64,000 nt of DNA from Daucus carota subsp. sativus (Eukaryota; Streptophyta; Magnoliopsida; Apiales; Apiaceae). Below, piece by piece: positions 38,601 through 51,764 of the stretch; the stretch's first letter is position 1, and each line of letters begins with the position of its first letter. The stretch lies in assembly GCF_001625215.2 (NCBI RefSeq), contig NC_030382.2:48759364-48823363 (forward strand). Reading direction: 5' to 3'. The position numbers and the translations under genes are program-made. A model generated the notes under the pieces. It had not been told where the DNA came from and did not search any database. It was given only the letters and a program-made list of their open reading frames with translations.

Positions 38601-41600
38601 AAAAAGAGAAGGGAGAATAATTGCAAAATTGAATTTTTTTTTCAGAACCTCAAATGAAGCTAGTTCTGCAGAACTATAGGGAAGCCGTTGCCTTTTATTG
38701 GATAAAACAGCTTCGCTCGACTCAACATTTCGAGGATAGGGTCCAAACAAATTTCGAACCATACTTCGGTCACTTGCACCCAGGTCGGAACCCATTCCAA
38801 TTAAAATTGAACCTGTCAAGTCTCCAAGACCAGAGACACAGCCATATAGTCCACGCCTCTGATTTTTTCTAGACTTAAGGAACCTCTCTAGAGAACGAAG
38901 TTTGTCTTCAAGGACTTGCATTGCCTCTATTGAAAGCCTGCATACAATTATACCGTTTTCATCCATACGATCTGATGAAGCTATATCACATTTCGAGACC
39001 ATGACAGGAAACTCCCAAAGAGGTAAAAGTATCCTTGATGAGCATAAAGAGAGCCCTTCATAAGCACCAGAAAATACAGGGTTGGCCTCTTGAACAACCT
39101 GACCCATGCTAAACCCACTAGCTGCAGTTCTGGTATTCGACAAACCACTGCTACCTTCAAGTTGGGGTACTCCAACAACTCGTGGGTCCTCAAAAGCCTC
39201 AGCTGCCTTCTCGGCAACAACATTGCTTATAAGGTTTTCAGTTTGAACGATCCTTGCAGCTATCATTAGACACATTGCAGCTGCCTCTCCAGCTCCGAAT
39301 CGATTGAAGAAATCTTCTAATATTGATCTAGGGGAGCTTGACTCGAGCAACCTCCTCAGGATGTCCACTGGACGGTTGAAAACTATTTCCATCATGCCCA
39401 TGGTACTGAACACCACAATTTTCCTTCTAGGAAGTATATGTTGAGTTTGAAGCTCACCCCTAGCCCATATCTTTTCAGTTAATCTTTCACAAGATTCCAT
39501 CGACCTATCAAATCCAAGAAACTCCAACTGAGAATATAGTGACTGTAACGTGGCTCCTGCCTCCGGCATGGGTGAGATATCTGCCACAAACAGCATGCGC
39601 CCTTCAATGGGCAAGGAAGATACAGATTCTCTTAGTGCCTTGGAAGTTCTAGCACCTGTCCCTATGTTGCCAGATGATGATTGTGTAGTTGAGTCCTTGT
39701 TCACAATTAATAGGGAGGAAACAGTGGTCGGAGATGAATCAGAAAGGACAAGAGTTCCAACAGCATAATAAGCTGATTCTATCTTCAGAGACAGATCATC
39801 ATTATGTGATCTACTAGCAAGAGACATGGGTCCAAAGGCAAGCCCACCACCAACCCCTAAAGGAGGCGGCGGCCTGGTTGTTACAACTTTTAAGCAGCTA
39901 GGTTTCTGATGACTATTACTGAAGCCACCCAGAGCTCCCACAGAACCATTATTTCCACTAGATTGAGTAGTTGACAGGTACATTCTCCTGCCATCTGATA
40001 GAACAGCAACAAGGTGTATCCATTTTGATTCTAATGTTGATAAAGGAGAAATGCAAACTATGGAAGTCTTTGTAGATCGACTGGTTCTATTTCCTGATGC
40101 TTGCCTACCGCCATAATGTAAATCCTTGCTGATCAAATTTCTCTCTTCTGCCACTTTCTTAAGAGGTCCATCCCCATTTGGCCCCAAAGAATAAACTTGG
40201 ATTTTCATCTCTTCTGTCCGAGCATACAACGTCTGCCTTTCATTATCAACAACCATTTCCACAATTGGGTCAACAGCTCCAAACTTGAATACACTTGGTA
40301 AAAGCCATCTGATTGATATACAAGACAGAAATTTATATTTAGAAAGCAAGTCCTAGTCTAAGTGAAAATCAGCATATCCTTTCCTAGTATAAAGATATAT
40401 ACAGCATATCCCAAAAAACCAGCAGCCAAAGAAGAACTACAACAGATTGGATCTAGACAAGATTGCCCATTAAACTACCATACTAAACTTAATATACAAT
40501 CAATAACTTATATGGATCTACATTTAACACAAAAACATCTGTGTGCATGATTCATCATATACATTTCAATTTTTTAGACTGCCAAACAAAAACATAAGAT
40601 ATACCTATTCACTAAAAATGGCCTACAGCCAGTCATTGCACAATTTCTGCTGGGGGCATAACATGCTTAAATACAACTGTTCGAGCATCTAATATATTTA
40701 TATATATTTTTAGTGACAATACATGAGTCAGAGATCCTATGACTGAAAATATCCTTGAAGAAAACAGACTTTAGGAAGGTGGTTCAGGTAGCTCAGCTGG
40801 TTAGAGCAAAGGACTGAAAACTTATATAGAAAAAGAGCTAACAGGGCAAAAAAGACCTGTAGAAAGAAGAAGCAAACACACCTGGAAATAACGCCTTCCA
40901 GACCTGCTGTCACACATACTTTACGACAATGCTTATGCCAACCTGAACCAGTAGTATACTGTAGTTCATATATGTGGCCATCACGACCAGACAGGAAAAT
41001 ATGACCTCTATCGGTACACGCAACAGATGTCATTGTTATACCATCAGATGGTACAATATACTGCGGCAAAGGCTGTAGTGAAACCTCAGCAAATGGATCA
41101 GTTCCATCACCTTTCCGGCTGCAGCACACTCCCACTAGGATTATCTAAGCACAATCATAGGTATGTGTCAATAATCAGTACACTAGCGCAAATGATATAG
41201 GCAAAGAGGTAATGATCAACCATTACTACTTATCAAAACAAAATCATTAAAGATAATAAAAATGGTAATTAAGATGTACTCCACATGTAAAATTAACCAC
41301 TAAATGTAGAGAATAATAAGAAATGAATATAGAGCAAATATGAGGCATCACTTGGTTCCTACTGAAGTACACGAGTGACGAAGGTTCGGCAAAGTTAGTC
41401 GGGATTCTATAACATTGCTGAAATTTTTAGTCTCGCTGTTGACAGAGAAGCTTGTGATGCAGATGTGTCATAATCTGAAATGAGCTTTTGTGCAGGACTT
41501 TTAGCCTCTCCATCAAAGCTAGAGAACTACCAAGTGTTGGCTATTCATATTGATACGATCCTGCCTTGGACCTAGGCACTAGGATCAGGGGTCTTGCCTA

Positions 41601-43490
41601 TAAATGTCACTACAATGCTCCTAGGCTCATCTTGTATGCCTTAGAAACCTTCAACAATGAGCCAGCTCTGTCTGTGGAAGTGTTTCTTAACTTGTACAAA
41701 GGTACAAAAGTTGCTATGAGTGGGTGTAGATGCTGTGGTTTACTCTTTTTAAAAAGGAACATAGGTGTTTGAACCTTAATGGCAAGAAAATATCAAACTG
41801 TAGCCTATTCTCGTGAACAATATCCATATTGTATTGGAGCTGTTAGAACTTGCCAGCTCCTGACAATGAGAATGCTAGCCTTCATCTTCATTTATCTTTT
41901 TTAATTCTTTGCTACATCTGATACGGCCCTATTATCATGTTTTCTACATAAACATGTATTATGCTTCCCAGAGAGGGCTATATGTGACTAAGTGCTTCTG
42001 TTACTCACAAACGAAATGAATGGCTGGTCAACTGAATCAGCCATTAAAAACACAATGCATATATTAGATAAAAAAGATAATTAGACTAAATGGAGGGAAA
42101 CTTGCAACCACAGAGTAAATGATATATTTACAGAAGCACTTGCAGTTAATAAGGTGGAGGCATATTCAATAGCATAACATTACATTTGTGTACATTATAC
42201 ACACGGATACATGTGCTTTCAACATGCTATAGATAGGAGGGCAAGGGGGATGTCATCACCTCAACCGGAGTTGCCAAGATTAAGAGATACTGAATGGCCT
42301 CTACAAAAATCCCAGGTTTAGCTTTGGCCAAGCCAACAGCACATATAGCTTCTTCCTCTCCACTATATTCAGGACATTGACCATCCCTATAGATAAGAAC
42401 GTTAGAACCTATTTGTGGACACAGGAAAGATTGATTGAATAAACAAAGTCAAACATTATAAAAATTTAAGCTGCCATTTCATTTAGCATTAGTTCCAGCT
42501 GGTCATCACATCTAAAACTAGCTGTTCTGTAGATTCACTGTTATTATTTGTGAGAATTAATAACAATCCCAGATGGAATAATTATTATAATCAATGCCTC
42601 GTCTGAGTTGTCTTTATTTTTAAAGATCACTATATCCCTGTATAGAGTATTGATAGTGAGTCCACATATGCTATCCAAAGATTAAGAAACCGAAACAATG
42701 ATAATCCCTTCTTCCAACTTCGGTTGCTTGCATTTCATTTACAATTGACCTTTGACCCCCGAATGACTTTCAGTTCTTATCCTATGCTACCCAAATAAAT
42801 GTCATGTGGTATGCCTGAGGGTGTTGTCGACAAGAAAAGGTAGACTTAAAACACTAGTATATTGTAAAGCTTTTTAAGGCATGCATTAACAGAAAGCAAC
42901 AAACCATTGTTGGAGCACATTTCTTTATACAGCAAAATCCGGTAAACACCATTTTAATTACCAAGTGCCAACATCCAATTATGACAACCATGTATTATCT
43001 ACTCAAAAAAGGAAACAATGGGAGCTAGCACATTCAATTTAGTTTGTCTACTTCGTTGACAAGTTGCATGAAAGAGAATTATCATATTTCCAGAATCACG
43101 TAAGAAAGTTCTCACCACTTATCAAATCGCCACATGAATAATGTATTATCCACAGAAGCCCAGGCCCTGCGTATCTCTGGAAATATTCCACATAACGCAG
43201 TTCCTTCACCACCAGCCGCATTATATTTTTCAACTAATACAGGGGGCAACTCCCAAGTGTCCAATACTTCAACCAAAGGAGGCCACTACAAGAAAGATGT
43301 AGCATTATAAACTGGAAACTCGTGCATATATCCAAACAAGACGAACCTAATAAGCAGCAAGATATGCTTCAACATTTACAATGGCAGCCAATGCTCAGAA
43401 GTGATAAGAAGCCTATTGCCAAACACTTGAGATTAGTAATATATTAAACTACAAACAGGTATTGTAAGTGTTTTTTAAAGCAATAGAGAA

Positions 43491-43533
<43 letters not shown>

Positions 43534-44962
43534 CAATTAACCTCGTGGCAGGTCTTTTCTGTACTGAACTAGAGGTGGCAGTTTTGGGTTTGTGTCTCTA
43601 AACTGGTCAATTCTGTGTTAAGCTAAATTAAATTAAAAATTGAATGAGATTCTACCGACAGGTTATTTACTATTTAGTACAGTGTAGGTGACTAACTACC
43701 GGTAGTACCCCTCTAATTCAGTTAACTTCCCAATCCTTGCATAAAACCTTATACAGCAACAGATAAATACGTGAAGGATACATAAACCCAGAGGTTATCG
43801 TGAAAAGAATTGATATGTAAGCAAAACAATGAGGCACACAGGTAAGGTACAATAGAGCACGTGGTTTAACATTATATAATACAATATTACAAGTGAAATA
43901 ACCAAATGTTTTTTCACGAAGAACATGAACTATAAAGTAAGAACCTTCAAATATTTACTTTATCTAAATACGGGAAAATATATCTCACATGCCTCCGTAA
44001 TCGCCACAGGATTTTTTTTCCTAATGCTAGGTTTTTTTTCAGATTAATACGCCACTAAACTTTGAATATAAGGTCTACTTGAGCAAACTACTGCATCTAA
44101 CTGAGCCAGTAAATGCATAAACTTCTAGAGTGTTTGTAGAGCAAGAACAGGTTATACAGCATTGTTTAGAGCTGTCTAAATGACACTAGAATACAAGAAC
44201 AGCAGATTGTTCTAACATCTGTCCTCTTTTCTTTTCAAAAAAATCCTCAGCTTATCTCCAGTATCTCTAGCAGTAACTGAAGAACTTAAATATAGTCATT
44301 ACACGACAGACACTGCCAGGAAAACCTAATAATATCAGCAATTGTCTGGAGAAACCAATTCACACACACACGCACGCACTTTTTGTGCCCCTCCTAAATT
44401 TAAAGCCAAGATAAATAACAATCCCGATAGACTAGTACCATCACCATGCCCGGCCTTAATTGCTTCTAATAAACCAAAGAGGAAAAAGAAGAAGAAGCAA
44501 AACCCCAGTTTTAACAATTAAAACTTCACATAAATATCCAAATATGACTGAAATTGTGATTTAAAAAATTGATTCTACTGCATTGCCTACAATAGGAAAA
44601 CTAGAATATATCCAAAATCAAAATCTTTCCAAATTGTACTAATTCAAGTAGCCATACAAGGCAAAACCAACAAGATACAACACATCTTCCGCTGAGCTTT
44701 ATAATCGAAACTCATACAAGTCAATCAAATTGAGCGAGCACAATGCAATACAATAACACATCATACAGAATATAATATATATATATATAATTACAGTAAG
44801 TACCTCTCTGGGATGAGTAGAATAGGGATGGCTGGAGTATCTGGAAGCTTCAAGAGCTTCCTCTAAATCAAGGTGAGAAGCCACGTCACGGCCAATTCGG
44901 TCACTAACAACGAGACCTGCGCTGCTAACATCGCTCAGATTAATCTCGTTTTCCCAGGACAT
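32614..44962 (-). CDS. NUP155: Nuclear pore complex protein NUP155 (Nup155/Nup170 family)
   Basis: Thirteen exons encode about 1,480 residues. They run from MSWENEINLSDVSSAGLVVS (ATG at 44962) to SLLSPYHLDRF with TGA at 32614. Approximate exons: 44804-44962, 43110-43287, 42258-42393, 40882-41150, 38650-40308, 38355-38571, 37928-38178, 37425-37842, 37050-37233, 35389-35745, 34541-34762, 33990-34263 and 32614-32733. The N-terminal part reads as a beta-propeller, with blocks WELPPVLVEKYNAAGGEG, TSVACTDRGHIFLSGRDG and EMVVDNERQTLYARTEEM. The C-terminal part is alpha-solenoid. Nup155 is an inner-ring scaffold nucleoporin that contacts the pore membrane and is needed for pore assembly. The 1.66-kb exon 5 carries most of the propeller and start of the solenoid. 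Introns contain a short mitochondrial-like tRNA fragment and a hAT-like remnant. The gene lies 1.85 kb upstream of VAC14 in the same orientation. Confidence 0.95.
33105..33965. mobile_element. hAT-like remnant in the last NUP155 intron
   Basis: The ends hold complementary GTGCTGCACGCGGGTT and TAATTGGGTTATGAGCAC motifs and clusters of AACCCAACCC and GGGTCAGTTTGG. The arrangement matches the subterminal repeat arrays of the other hAT-like elements here, but no clean duplication is visible. Confidence 0.4.
40782..40820 (+). pseudogene. trnF(GAA) fragment: 5' half of mitochondrial-type tRNA-Phe(GAA), probable nuclear copy of mitochondrial DNA
   Basis: The 39 bases include the acceptor 5' strand GTTCAGG, D-arm TAGCTCAGCTGGTTAGAGC and the anticodon loop CTGAAAA with anticodon GAA. 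The 3' half of a tRNA is missing, since AT-rich intron sequence follows. From memory it matches plant mitochondrial trnF rather than cytosolic tRNA-Phe. It is in a NUP155 intron, antisense to the gene, and cannot fold as a complete tRNA. Confidence 0.65.
43493..43530. repeat. AT dinucleotide microsatellite
   Basis: About nineteen uninterrupted AT units in a NUP155 intron. Confidence 0.95.
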
Positions 44963-47289
44963 GTCTGGAAAAACCGAGATTTGTAAACCCTAGAATTGCT
45001 CTCTCTGTGTGTGTGCGAAGAAGTCTAATTGGTCTCGGTTTGTGCTGGCTGACAGATCCGAAACTGCACTTGATTGAGAGGCTTTGAAGAGTTGTGTGTG
45101 TAATGTGTGTGTGTATCTGGAGAGAAGAGAAGAGAGGAGAGAGGAGAGGCCAATGGAGTTTGAGAGGGAGATTTCAATTTTTGGATTGTAGGGTTTTGGA
45201 AATTTGGGGGTTTAGTTTCTTGTTTTTTTGTTTTATACAGTAGCGGCCTAATTAAGCAACGTTCATAAATTACACTACAACACCGCCGCGTTTGGCTGCT
45301 GAACGCGGCATTTAGTGTCAATTTATAATTTAATTAGAAAAATATTGATATTATAATCAAAATATATAAATATATATTTTAAGATAATAATTTTATATTC
45401 CTTTAAAAACAAAAAAAAAAGATGATAATTTTATATGCAGCAAACTTAAATAAGATATAAGGAGCTGGGAATTATTCATTGCATTCATCATTTGATTTGT
45501 CTCCCAGAAGCATGATGATTATGAATATATTTTCATTTATTTTTTGAAAGCATAGATATATTTTTTTATGTGCATATTTGATCTAGTCTTGAATGTAGAT
45601 TATTCCCACAATTTTTTAAAAAAAATATTTGTCAAAAATATTATTTTATATTAAATTATTATAAAAATCCCCTTTCAACTGAACGTAATAGAATACAACT
45701 TCCATATTTTCATATGATAATATATATACAACCAAAATCAACTAAATATAAACATATTACGTCAAAGAAAAAAAATAATAAACATATAGATCAAACCACA
45801 AAAACGAAACATGTAATATGCTAGCATGAAACTATAGGGCAGATTGAGTCTAGTATAGACGTACACGTTACAAATTACAATTTCATTGTTAGTGTCAATT
45901 AGGGGTGATCACGGTCTGGTTTAAACCGCAAAATCCGTATAAACCAATCCGATATTAATCCGATCCAAACCGAAACCGAAATGAGGTTCACGGTTTCGGT
46001 TCGACTAATTTAAAAAACCGTGGTTTGTGGGTTGGTTTCGATTTTATATTAAACCAACCCGTTATAAAACCGAACCGCATATTTATATATATATAATATA
46101 TAATATAAATATTTTATATTATATATATACAAAATATTAATTTTATACAAATATATTAATTTTTTAGTTTATACTTGTTGGGTTGTTATTTACTTAGTTA
46201 CCTTATCAACACCAACTACAAATCATATCAATTCAGTAATCCACGACTTCGATTCAAGTTTATGCATTTTATTAGACTAAAGTTTGTATTGTAATTTGAC
46301 TATGTGAAATTATGTAAATGGAGACAAAATGATACTTTATTTTTCATTATTATTCATGAATCCTCATCTCTGATCACAAGCCTTGGTCATAAACCGATCA
46401 ATCCGCTTAACCGAACCATCAAAAATCGCACCGCATGGTCCGGGTTAATTGGTTTGCGGGTCACGGGTTGGTTTGAGATTTTAAAAAACCGCTAATGTAT
46501 GGTTTGGTTCCGGTTCTACCAAACCGGACCACGATCACCCCAAGTGTCAATTGATTCCTTTGATACATATCAACTAAACCGCAAACTTAATTCGTGTTGG
46601 TTAATTCCTTTGATACATCTTTAACTAAATCGCAAACTAAAAACACGTGAGATTTATAATCAACATAAATACCTTTTCATTCCTTTGAATAAAAATTTAT
46701 TTAATTCTCCACAAAAAAGTTAAGAAATATATTAAATTTTACAATATTTTCAAAACAATTTGATATGTGTTTAAAAGTCTAAAAGTACTGTATAATAGGA
46801 AAAAGTTTACTTTACCGACCCTGTACTGATACTGTGTACATAAAACAAATGAGGTTAGCCTTGCCTGAGCTCATAAGCAGCTCAGGTCAGCAACAACGAA
46901 GTAAGAGACTCCATGGGTAAACCCAAAAATGAAAACCCTAGAAGATTCACTTGCATGCAGTACAACTCTGCAGAATGAAAGTTATACACCATAATTATCC
47001 TAGCAAGTTCTTGAAGCAACTGAAATGCAACCTCTGATAAAATTCTTCAAAAGAGCCAACAATCATGGGCAGAATCAGAAAATACATTTTGAATCTCAAT
47101 TTATAAAATTGTTAGATTTTTCTTATTTTTTTTTTTTAGATTTTAACAAATCATAGCTCTCTCTAATATGAATTTTGGTGAATGACTGGACAGTAACTCC
47201 CTGCCGTGCATCTTCATTTCGAGCCATGCACAACAACGCCAGCACCCTGATTATTTTAGAACATCTATGAATTCCAACTGTAGTCCAGT
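44963..47289. other. Intergenic region between NUP155 and LPXC
   Basis: The left 200 bp include a CT- and CA-rich NUP155 leader (complement of TGTGTGTGTG and GAGAGGAGAG runs). The hAT-like element occupies 45900-46543. The right part is the LPXC 3' side with a small inverted pair CCTGAGCT and AGCTCAGG near 46865. Confidence 0.6.
45900..46543. mobile_element. Non-autonomous hAT-like element between NUP155 and LPXC
   Basis: The left end TAGGGGTGATCACGG and right end CGTGATCACCCCAA are imperfect inverted repeats. An 8-bp duplication GTGTCAAT flanks them at 45892-45899 and 46544-46551. The subterminal regions contain many AACCGAAACCG and GGTTTGG units. The 644-bp element has no transposase frame. 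It resembles the element at 27897-28656 in design but has different ends. Confidence 0.82.
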
Positions 47290-50200
47290 TTAACTGACTT
47301 CTGATAGGAGACGAACTAAATCCGCATGCAGTGCATGTCCACCCTGAGACATGTAGTAGTGGCATTACAGAATGTCATAGATACAGTTCAAAGATTAACA
47401 CCAGTTTGGGCAATGGTGAAGAAGATGCATAGAATAAGCCTGTCAGCATTTACTTCGAAGATAAAATAAAAGTGCCAATAAAAAGCCTCAATTTTATGAG
47501 AACTTTGGTACATATAAACTCTTAAATAGAGGACATGAGATGAATATCAATGCCAAAGGGTCATCAAGTTACTCATTCCAACTGTTCAGTAAATGCAAAG
47601 GGCAATATAACAACATACTCCAAAGATACTTCAATAAGTTGATATTCCACACACAAAAAAAAAAAAAAAAAATATTCATTCCAGATTGGTCAGCTGATCT
47701 GATGCAGCACTGTGCTGGAACTTTCCAGGTACAACTGTACAAGGCTCTTTGGAAAACTACAACCATGAATCTAGTAACATGCTCAAAGAGATTGACACAC
47801 TGACTGTTCTGTTTACTAATCACTCAAAGAATCAACTAATCTTGGACTTCTCGAATAAGTCATTAAAGAAAATACCTATGATAGCTAAAATGGATGCCAA
47901 CTTCACTGAAGATACAAAGACATCGCCTATGTATATCAATTTTCATTTGAGGAGCACATTTAGACTGACGCTCGACGTGCTGAGTGCCTACTGCCATCTG
48001 CTCCTATTTACTAACAATTTTATTTGCAAACTGTCGGAAACTAGAAATCTGTGTACCATATATACCCTGATCAAAATAGATTTGACAAAAGATAAGAGAC
48101 ATTGTGCTTACCTTGTAAGCAACTATGTGTGCCACTGGAAGCCCTTGATTGCCATTCTGAGCCAGAAGGGAGAGGTCACCAATAAGATCTAGAACCTTGT
48201 GTCTGCAAGGCTCATCATGGAAACGTAGAGGTGGATTTAACCAACCTTTGTCGGCACTGTAAAATAAAAACACTAATAATTCATATATTTTGCTGCATAT
48301 ATAATGTATATTCTCTTAAGTACAAATGGTGGGCATTAGTTCAACTCTGTTTCTAATGATCACTAACAAAAAAAATGAAAAGATGCGTCAAAAAATGAGA
48401 CAGTGAATCACTACTAACAAAGATAGTCACAACTGTCCATGCAAAACTAAACTGTCTACTAAGTTCTTTTATACTAGTGACAATTGATGTTCATCTAATT
48501 ATCATAACTAGAAAAGGTACATATGGGAGGAAGAAGTTTAAACATCTATTTAGAAGCATTGTTTATTTTTCATTAGTGAAAATGAAAGGCGCCAACAAAA
48601 ACTGATGCTTCGGAGTCCTAATATTGTTACGTCTCATAAGGAACAAACAGCTGTGGGGTCACAACAATTCGTGTTGTGGTCCTATGGCATTATGAAACTA
48701 CTATGAATAGCTTCTTGAGGAGGAACAACGTATAGTCAGAATACCATGAGATGTCAAAAAAGGAATTGTTTTGAAAGTAAAAGCATGCATAATATTTGCA
48801 TCACATAATAATTCAAGTATCCACTTGTTTTGTATCAAACAAGCCAAACCAGACCTGTTCCAACATACAACAGAGCTAGTCTTTGAATATCTCACCAATC
48901 TTGGAAAACATCAATGTGGCTAAATTGCCCTCTCTGATGTGAACTCCCTTTTGCTCTCTACATAGATATCATGATTAGAAAAGCGACTCACCTACAAACA
49001 AGTGCATTTTCTGCCGAACCACCTTTAATGAGTCCAGCATTGCGCATTGTTTGGACCTGCAAATGTTTTGAAACTTTTAATGAGAACAAGTAAATGACCT
49101 GTGTGGTTTGAATAAACATAGGGTCCTTGGATATTATTGGACCTCAGAACACGGTGGGAAAACATAATTTTTCTCAGTATCAATGCCACTGCCGGGTGCC
49201 GGCGAAATACAAGAATTGTTGGAGAACCACAATAATAGATAGATGAGAAATTAATATGAGTTAATATAAAATATTCCTTATAACAACTTTAAGTTAAGTC
49301 AATTAGTTAAATGCTAGTAAATCACCATCACTAGTACACCTTGTATAGACTTCTAGAAAGTGCCTTACCAGATTAAATTTCTATATCTGAGCACTCTTTG
49401 CAATTCCACAATGAATTATATAGAAGCCAGTTACCACTAAGAATAATTAGACGCACAAGTAACAAAGGATATAGAAGCTGGCAACCATTATGAATATTAT
49501 CATAATAGTAGCGCAATTTATTGCATAAAAAGAACATTTGTACCTAACCTCTTCAAATATACAAAATGTTCGTGAAGGGGCGATTTCTCTAGTGTACCAA
49601 GGATCATCCAGTGAAGCAGTAGAAAACCATTGGCAGCCAATAGCAGGTACCTAAAAACCCCCCACAAAGAATAATTATTCCGTCCTCCCACAAAAAAAAT
49701 GTTAAAAAATTGCATCAACGATTCAACGGTATTACCTGAGGAAAGTTAATTCCATAAGTTAAACAGCCTTTCGGCAAAGGAAATGCTGCTATAAACGAAT
49801 CGTTCTTCCTAACATGAACAGGCTCATTCAAAAAAGGTGCCAATTTCTCACAACTACTTCCACTACTATCTTCAGCAACCTTTAACCCCACCCTTTCAAT
49901 CGCATCCACCCATTCCCTTGCTGATCCATCAAATATAGGTACCTGTTTCAGTATATTATGTCCACGCTTATTCTTTAACTTAGTTTACAACTTCAACCTT
50001 GCTAAATGTACAAATAAAATTAATTTCATTTAATCATAAAATTCAACAATGCACGTTATTAATTTAAGCAGGAGTACCTCTGTAGATAAATTATCTTGAG
50101 AGCTGGGATCTATAATCTCGATACGACAATTATCAACACCAGTGGCCTCTAACGCCGAAAGCAAGTGTTCGACAGTTCGAATAGTGTGATTACTTTTACA

Positions 50201-50561
50201 AAGTGTAGTACAAAGCGGAGAGGAGTTGACATGTTGAATTGAAGCAGGGATGATTGTGGAGTTGAAGTAGAAGTACCTGCCTTTCTGAGCCAACTCAGGG
50301 TAAATTTTAACGGTTGTGATCTTGCCGGAGTGGAGAGTTATTCCGGATAATTGTATTGAGTTTGCTATTGTTTGTTGGAGCTTTCCAATCTGCAGTCATA
50401 ATATAATGGAGTCACTTGTAAAACGTACGTACATATATTCTCCAAAGGGAGGGGGGGGAGAGAGAGGGAGAGAGGGAGAGAGAGAGTGGGGGAGAGAGTA
50501 CAGGTTTCCAGGAGAGTAGGCGTGAAGACTTGATAGCGTTGACAGCACCGGAGAGAGGCAT
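47290..50561 (-). CDS. LPXC: UDP-3-O-acyl-N-acetylglucosamine deacetylase (plant LpxC)
   Basis: Seven exons keep phase: 50502-50561, about 50076-50391, 49732-49941, about 49548-49651, 49009-49058, 48113-48258 and 47290-47343. Exon 1 encodes [20 protein letters not shown], a basic Ser/Arg-rich presequence; plant LPXC is reported to be mitochondrial. LpxC removes the N-acetyl group from UDP-3-O-acyl-GlcNAc, the committed step of the lipid A route. Catalytic signatures are present: [17 protein letters not shown] with a zinc-binding His, [15 protein letters not shown] with zinc-binding His and Asp, and [10 protein letters not shown] in the last 54-nt exon with the general His. [10 protein letters not shown] and [15 protein letters not shown] are also family blocks. 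The frame is open upstream to another Met at 50645, but the Met at 50561 aligns with the start I remember for Arabidopsis LPXC proteins. The final exon lies about 0.77 kb beyond the preceding one. Confidence 0.92.
50441..50499. repeat. GA-rich microsatellite in LPXC intron 1
   Basis: A G-run is followed by GAGAGAGGGAGAGAGG-type sequence. On the gene strand it lies immediately downstream of the exon 1 donor. Confidence 0.85.
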
Positions 50562-51764
50562 TCGTCGCAGTGTCACCGACCGGCCTTGGATCTTCAACGT
50601 TTTTTCTCGAACATAGGGGATTCTCTCATGTGAAAATTTCAACAATTTTATATTTTCTTATGACAAAAATAAAACAATTTTATATTTTCTAATGTTTTTC
50701 TATATTTGAAGTTTCTGTTATACTTTTTTTAATTAATTTAATCTTCAGATTTTAATATTAAAACATAGGTTACTGTTAAAATTTTTGATTAATATATATG
50801 TTTTTGATAGGTCGATTAATATGTTAAGTTGGCTCAGCTTATTTTTTAAAAACAACTGTATTGTCTCTTGTATTAGTTTTCAAGTACTTCAGAAATTTTG
50901 ACAGCATATTTATAAATATTATTTTTAAAATTTCATTTTTTGATTAAATAATTTTTTTCATAATAAGAAAATTTTAAAAATAATATTAATTAGTGTACGG
51001 TCAAAACTCCTAAAAATACATGAGAAAAAGTCAAGCAACTATTAGGAGGGAATACAAAGGTTTGTTAAAATAATACAGCTTTCGCTCTTAAATTGACTAG
51101 TAATTTGCAAGTGGTATAAGCTCTGTTCTAAATGTCGGTGATTAAGATTAATCCCTGTTCCGTAGCTCGCCAAACTAATTAAATATCCGATTAATCCCCG
51201 ATCAATCTGATTAATCCCCGATTAATCCTTATTCCGTAACTTCACCGACTAAGTCCGATTCCCGCTTTTTACAACACTGGGTATAAGCCAAACTAGCCGG
51301 AGGTCTCTCAACTAAAAAGCTATGTTTTCACGCTCCCTTCACTCCAGCTCAGGACAACATTCAAAAGATGTGCAATATACATAATAAGATCATCTAATAC
51401 ATCCATCTGGTTCAAAGCCAAATTTGGTGAATTAAACTATTAAAGTTCACTGGGTGAAACAATATCTCCAAACTGCCAAAAAAAAAAAAACTTTTTCATA
51501 CTATACACATATTGGTAAATACATATAACAAATATACAAAACTGAAAACAGACTAGATGTCTTTCTGAATAAGTAGGATTACAATATAGCAACTTCAACA
51601 GGTTAAGACTTTATAAACAAACTGAACAAAAGACTGGAACAACTTATTCTGGTAAATTTCTAAGGGATGCATTAAACCTTTATCTCCGATGTACATTCAA
51701 AGTTTGCATCTGCATCTAGAAACCTGAAGCTACACGTTTCTTAGCGATCCACATAGTTCAGAGT
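50562..51764. other. Intergenic region between LPXC and the RING E3 gene
   Basis: Contains the short LPXC promoter side, AT-rich filler, the GATTAATCCC repeat at 51145-51285 and the RING E3 3' untranslated region. No gene is seen. Confidence 0.6.
51145..51285. repeat. Dispersed repeat, copy B, with iterated GATTAATCCC units
   Basis: GATTAATCCC and variants occur several times in a row, flanked by TTCCGTAGCTCGCC and TTCCGTAACTTCACCGAC. It lies between LPXC and the RING E3 gene and resembles 3970-4102. Confidence 0.4.

Noticed and set aside
40782..40820. A functional nuclear tRNA-Phe gene
   Set aside because: The T-arm, the 3' acceptor strand and the 3' side of the anticodon stem are absent.
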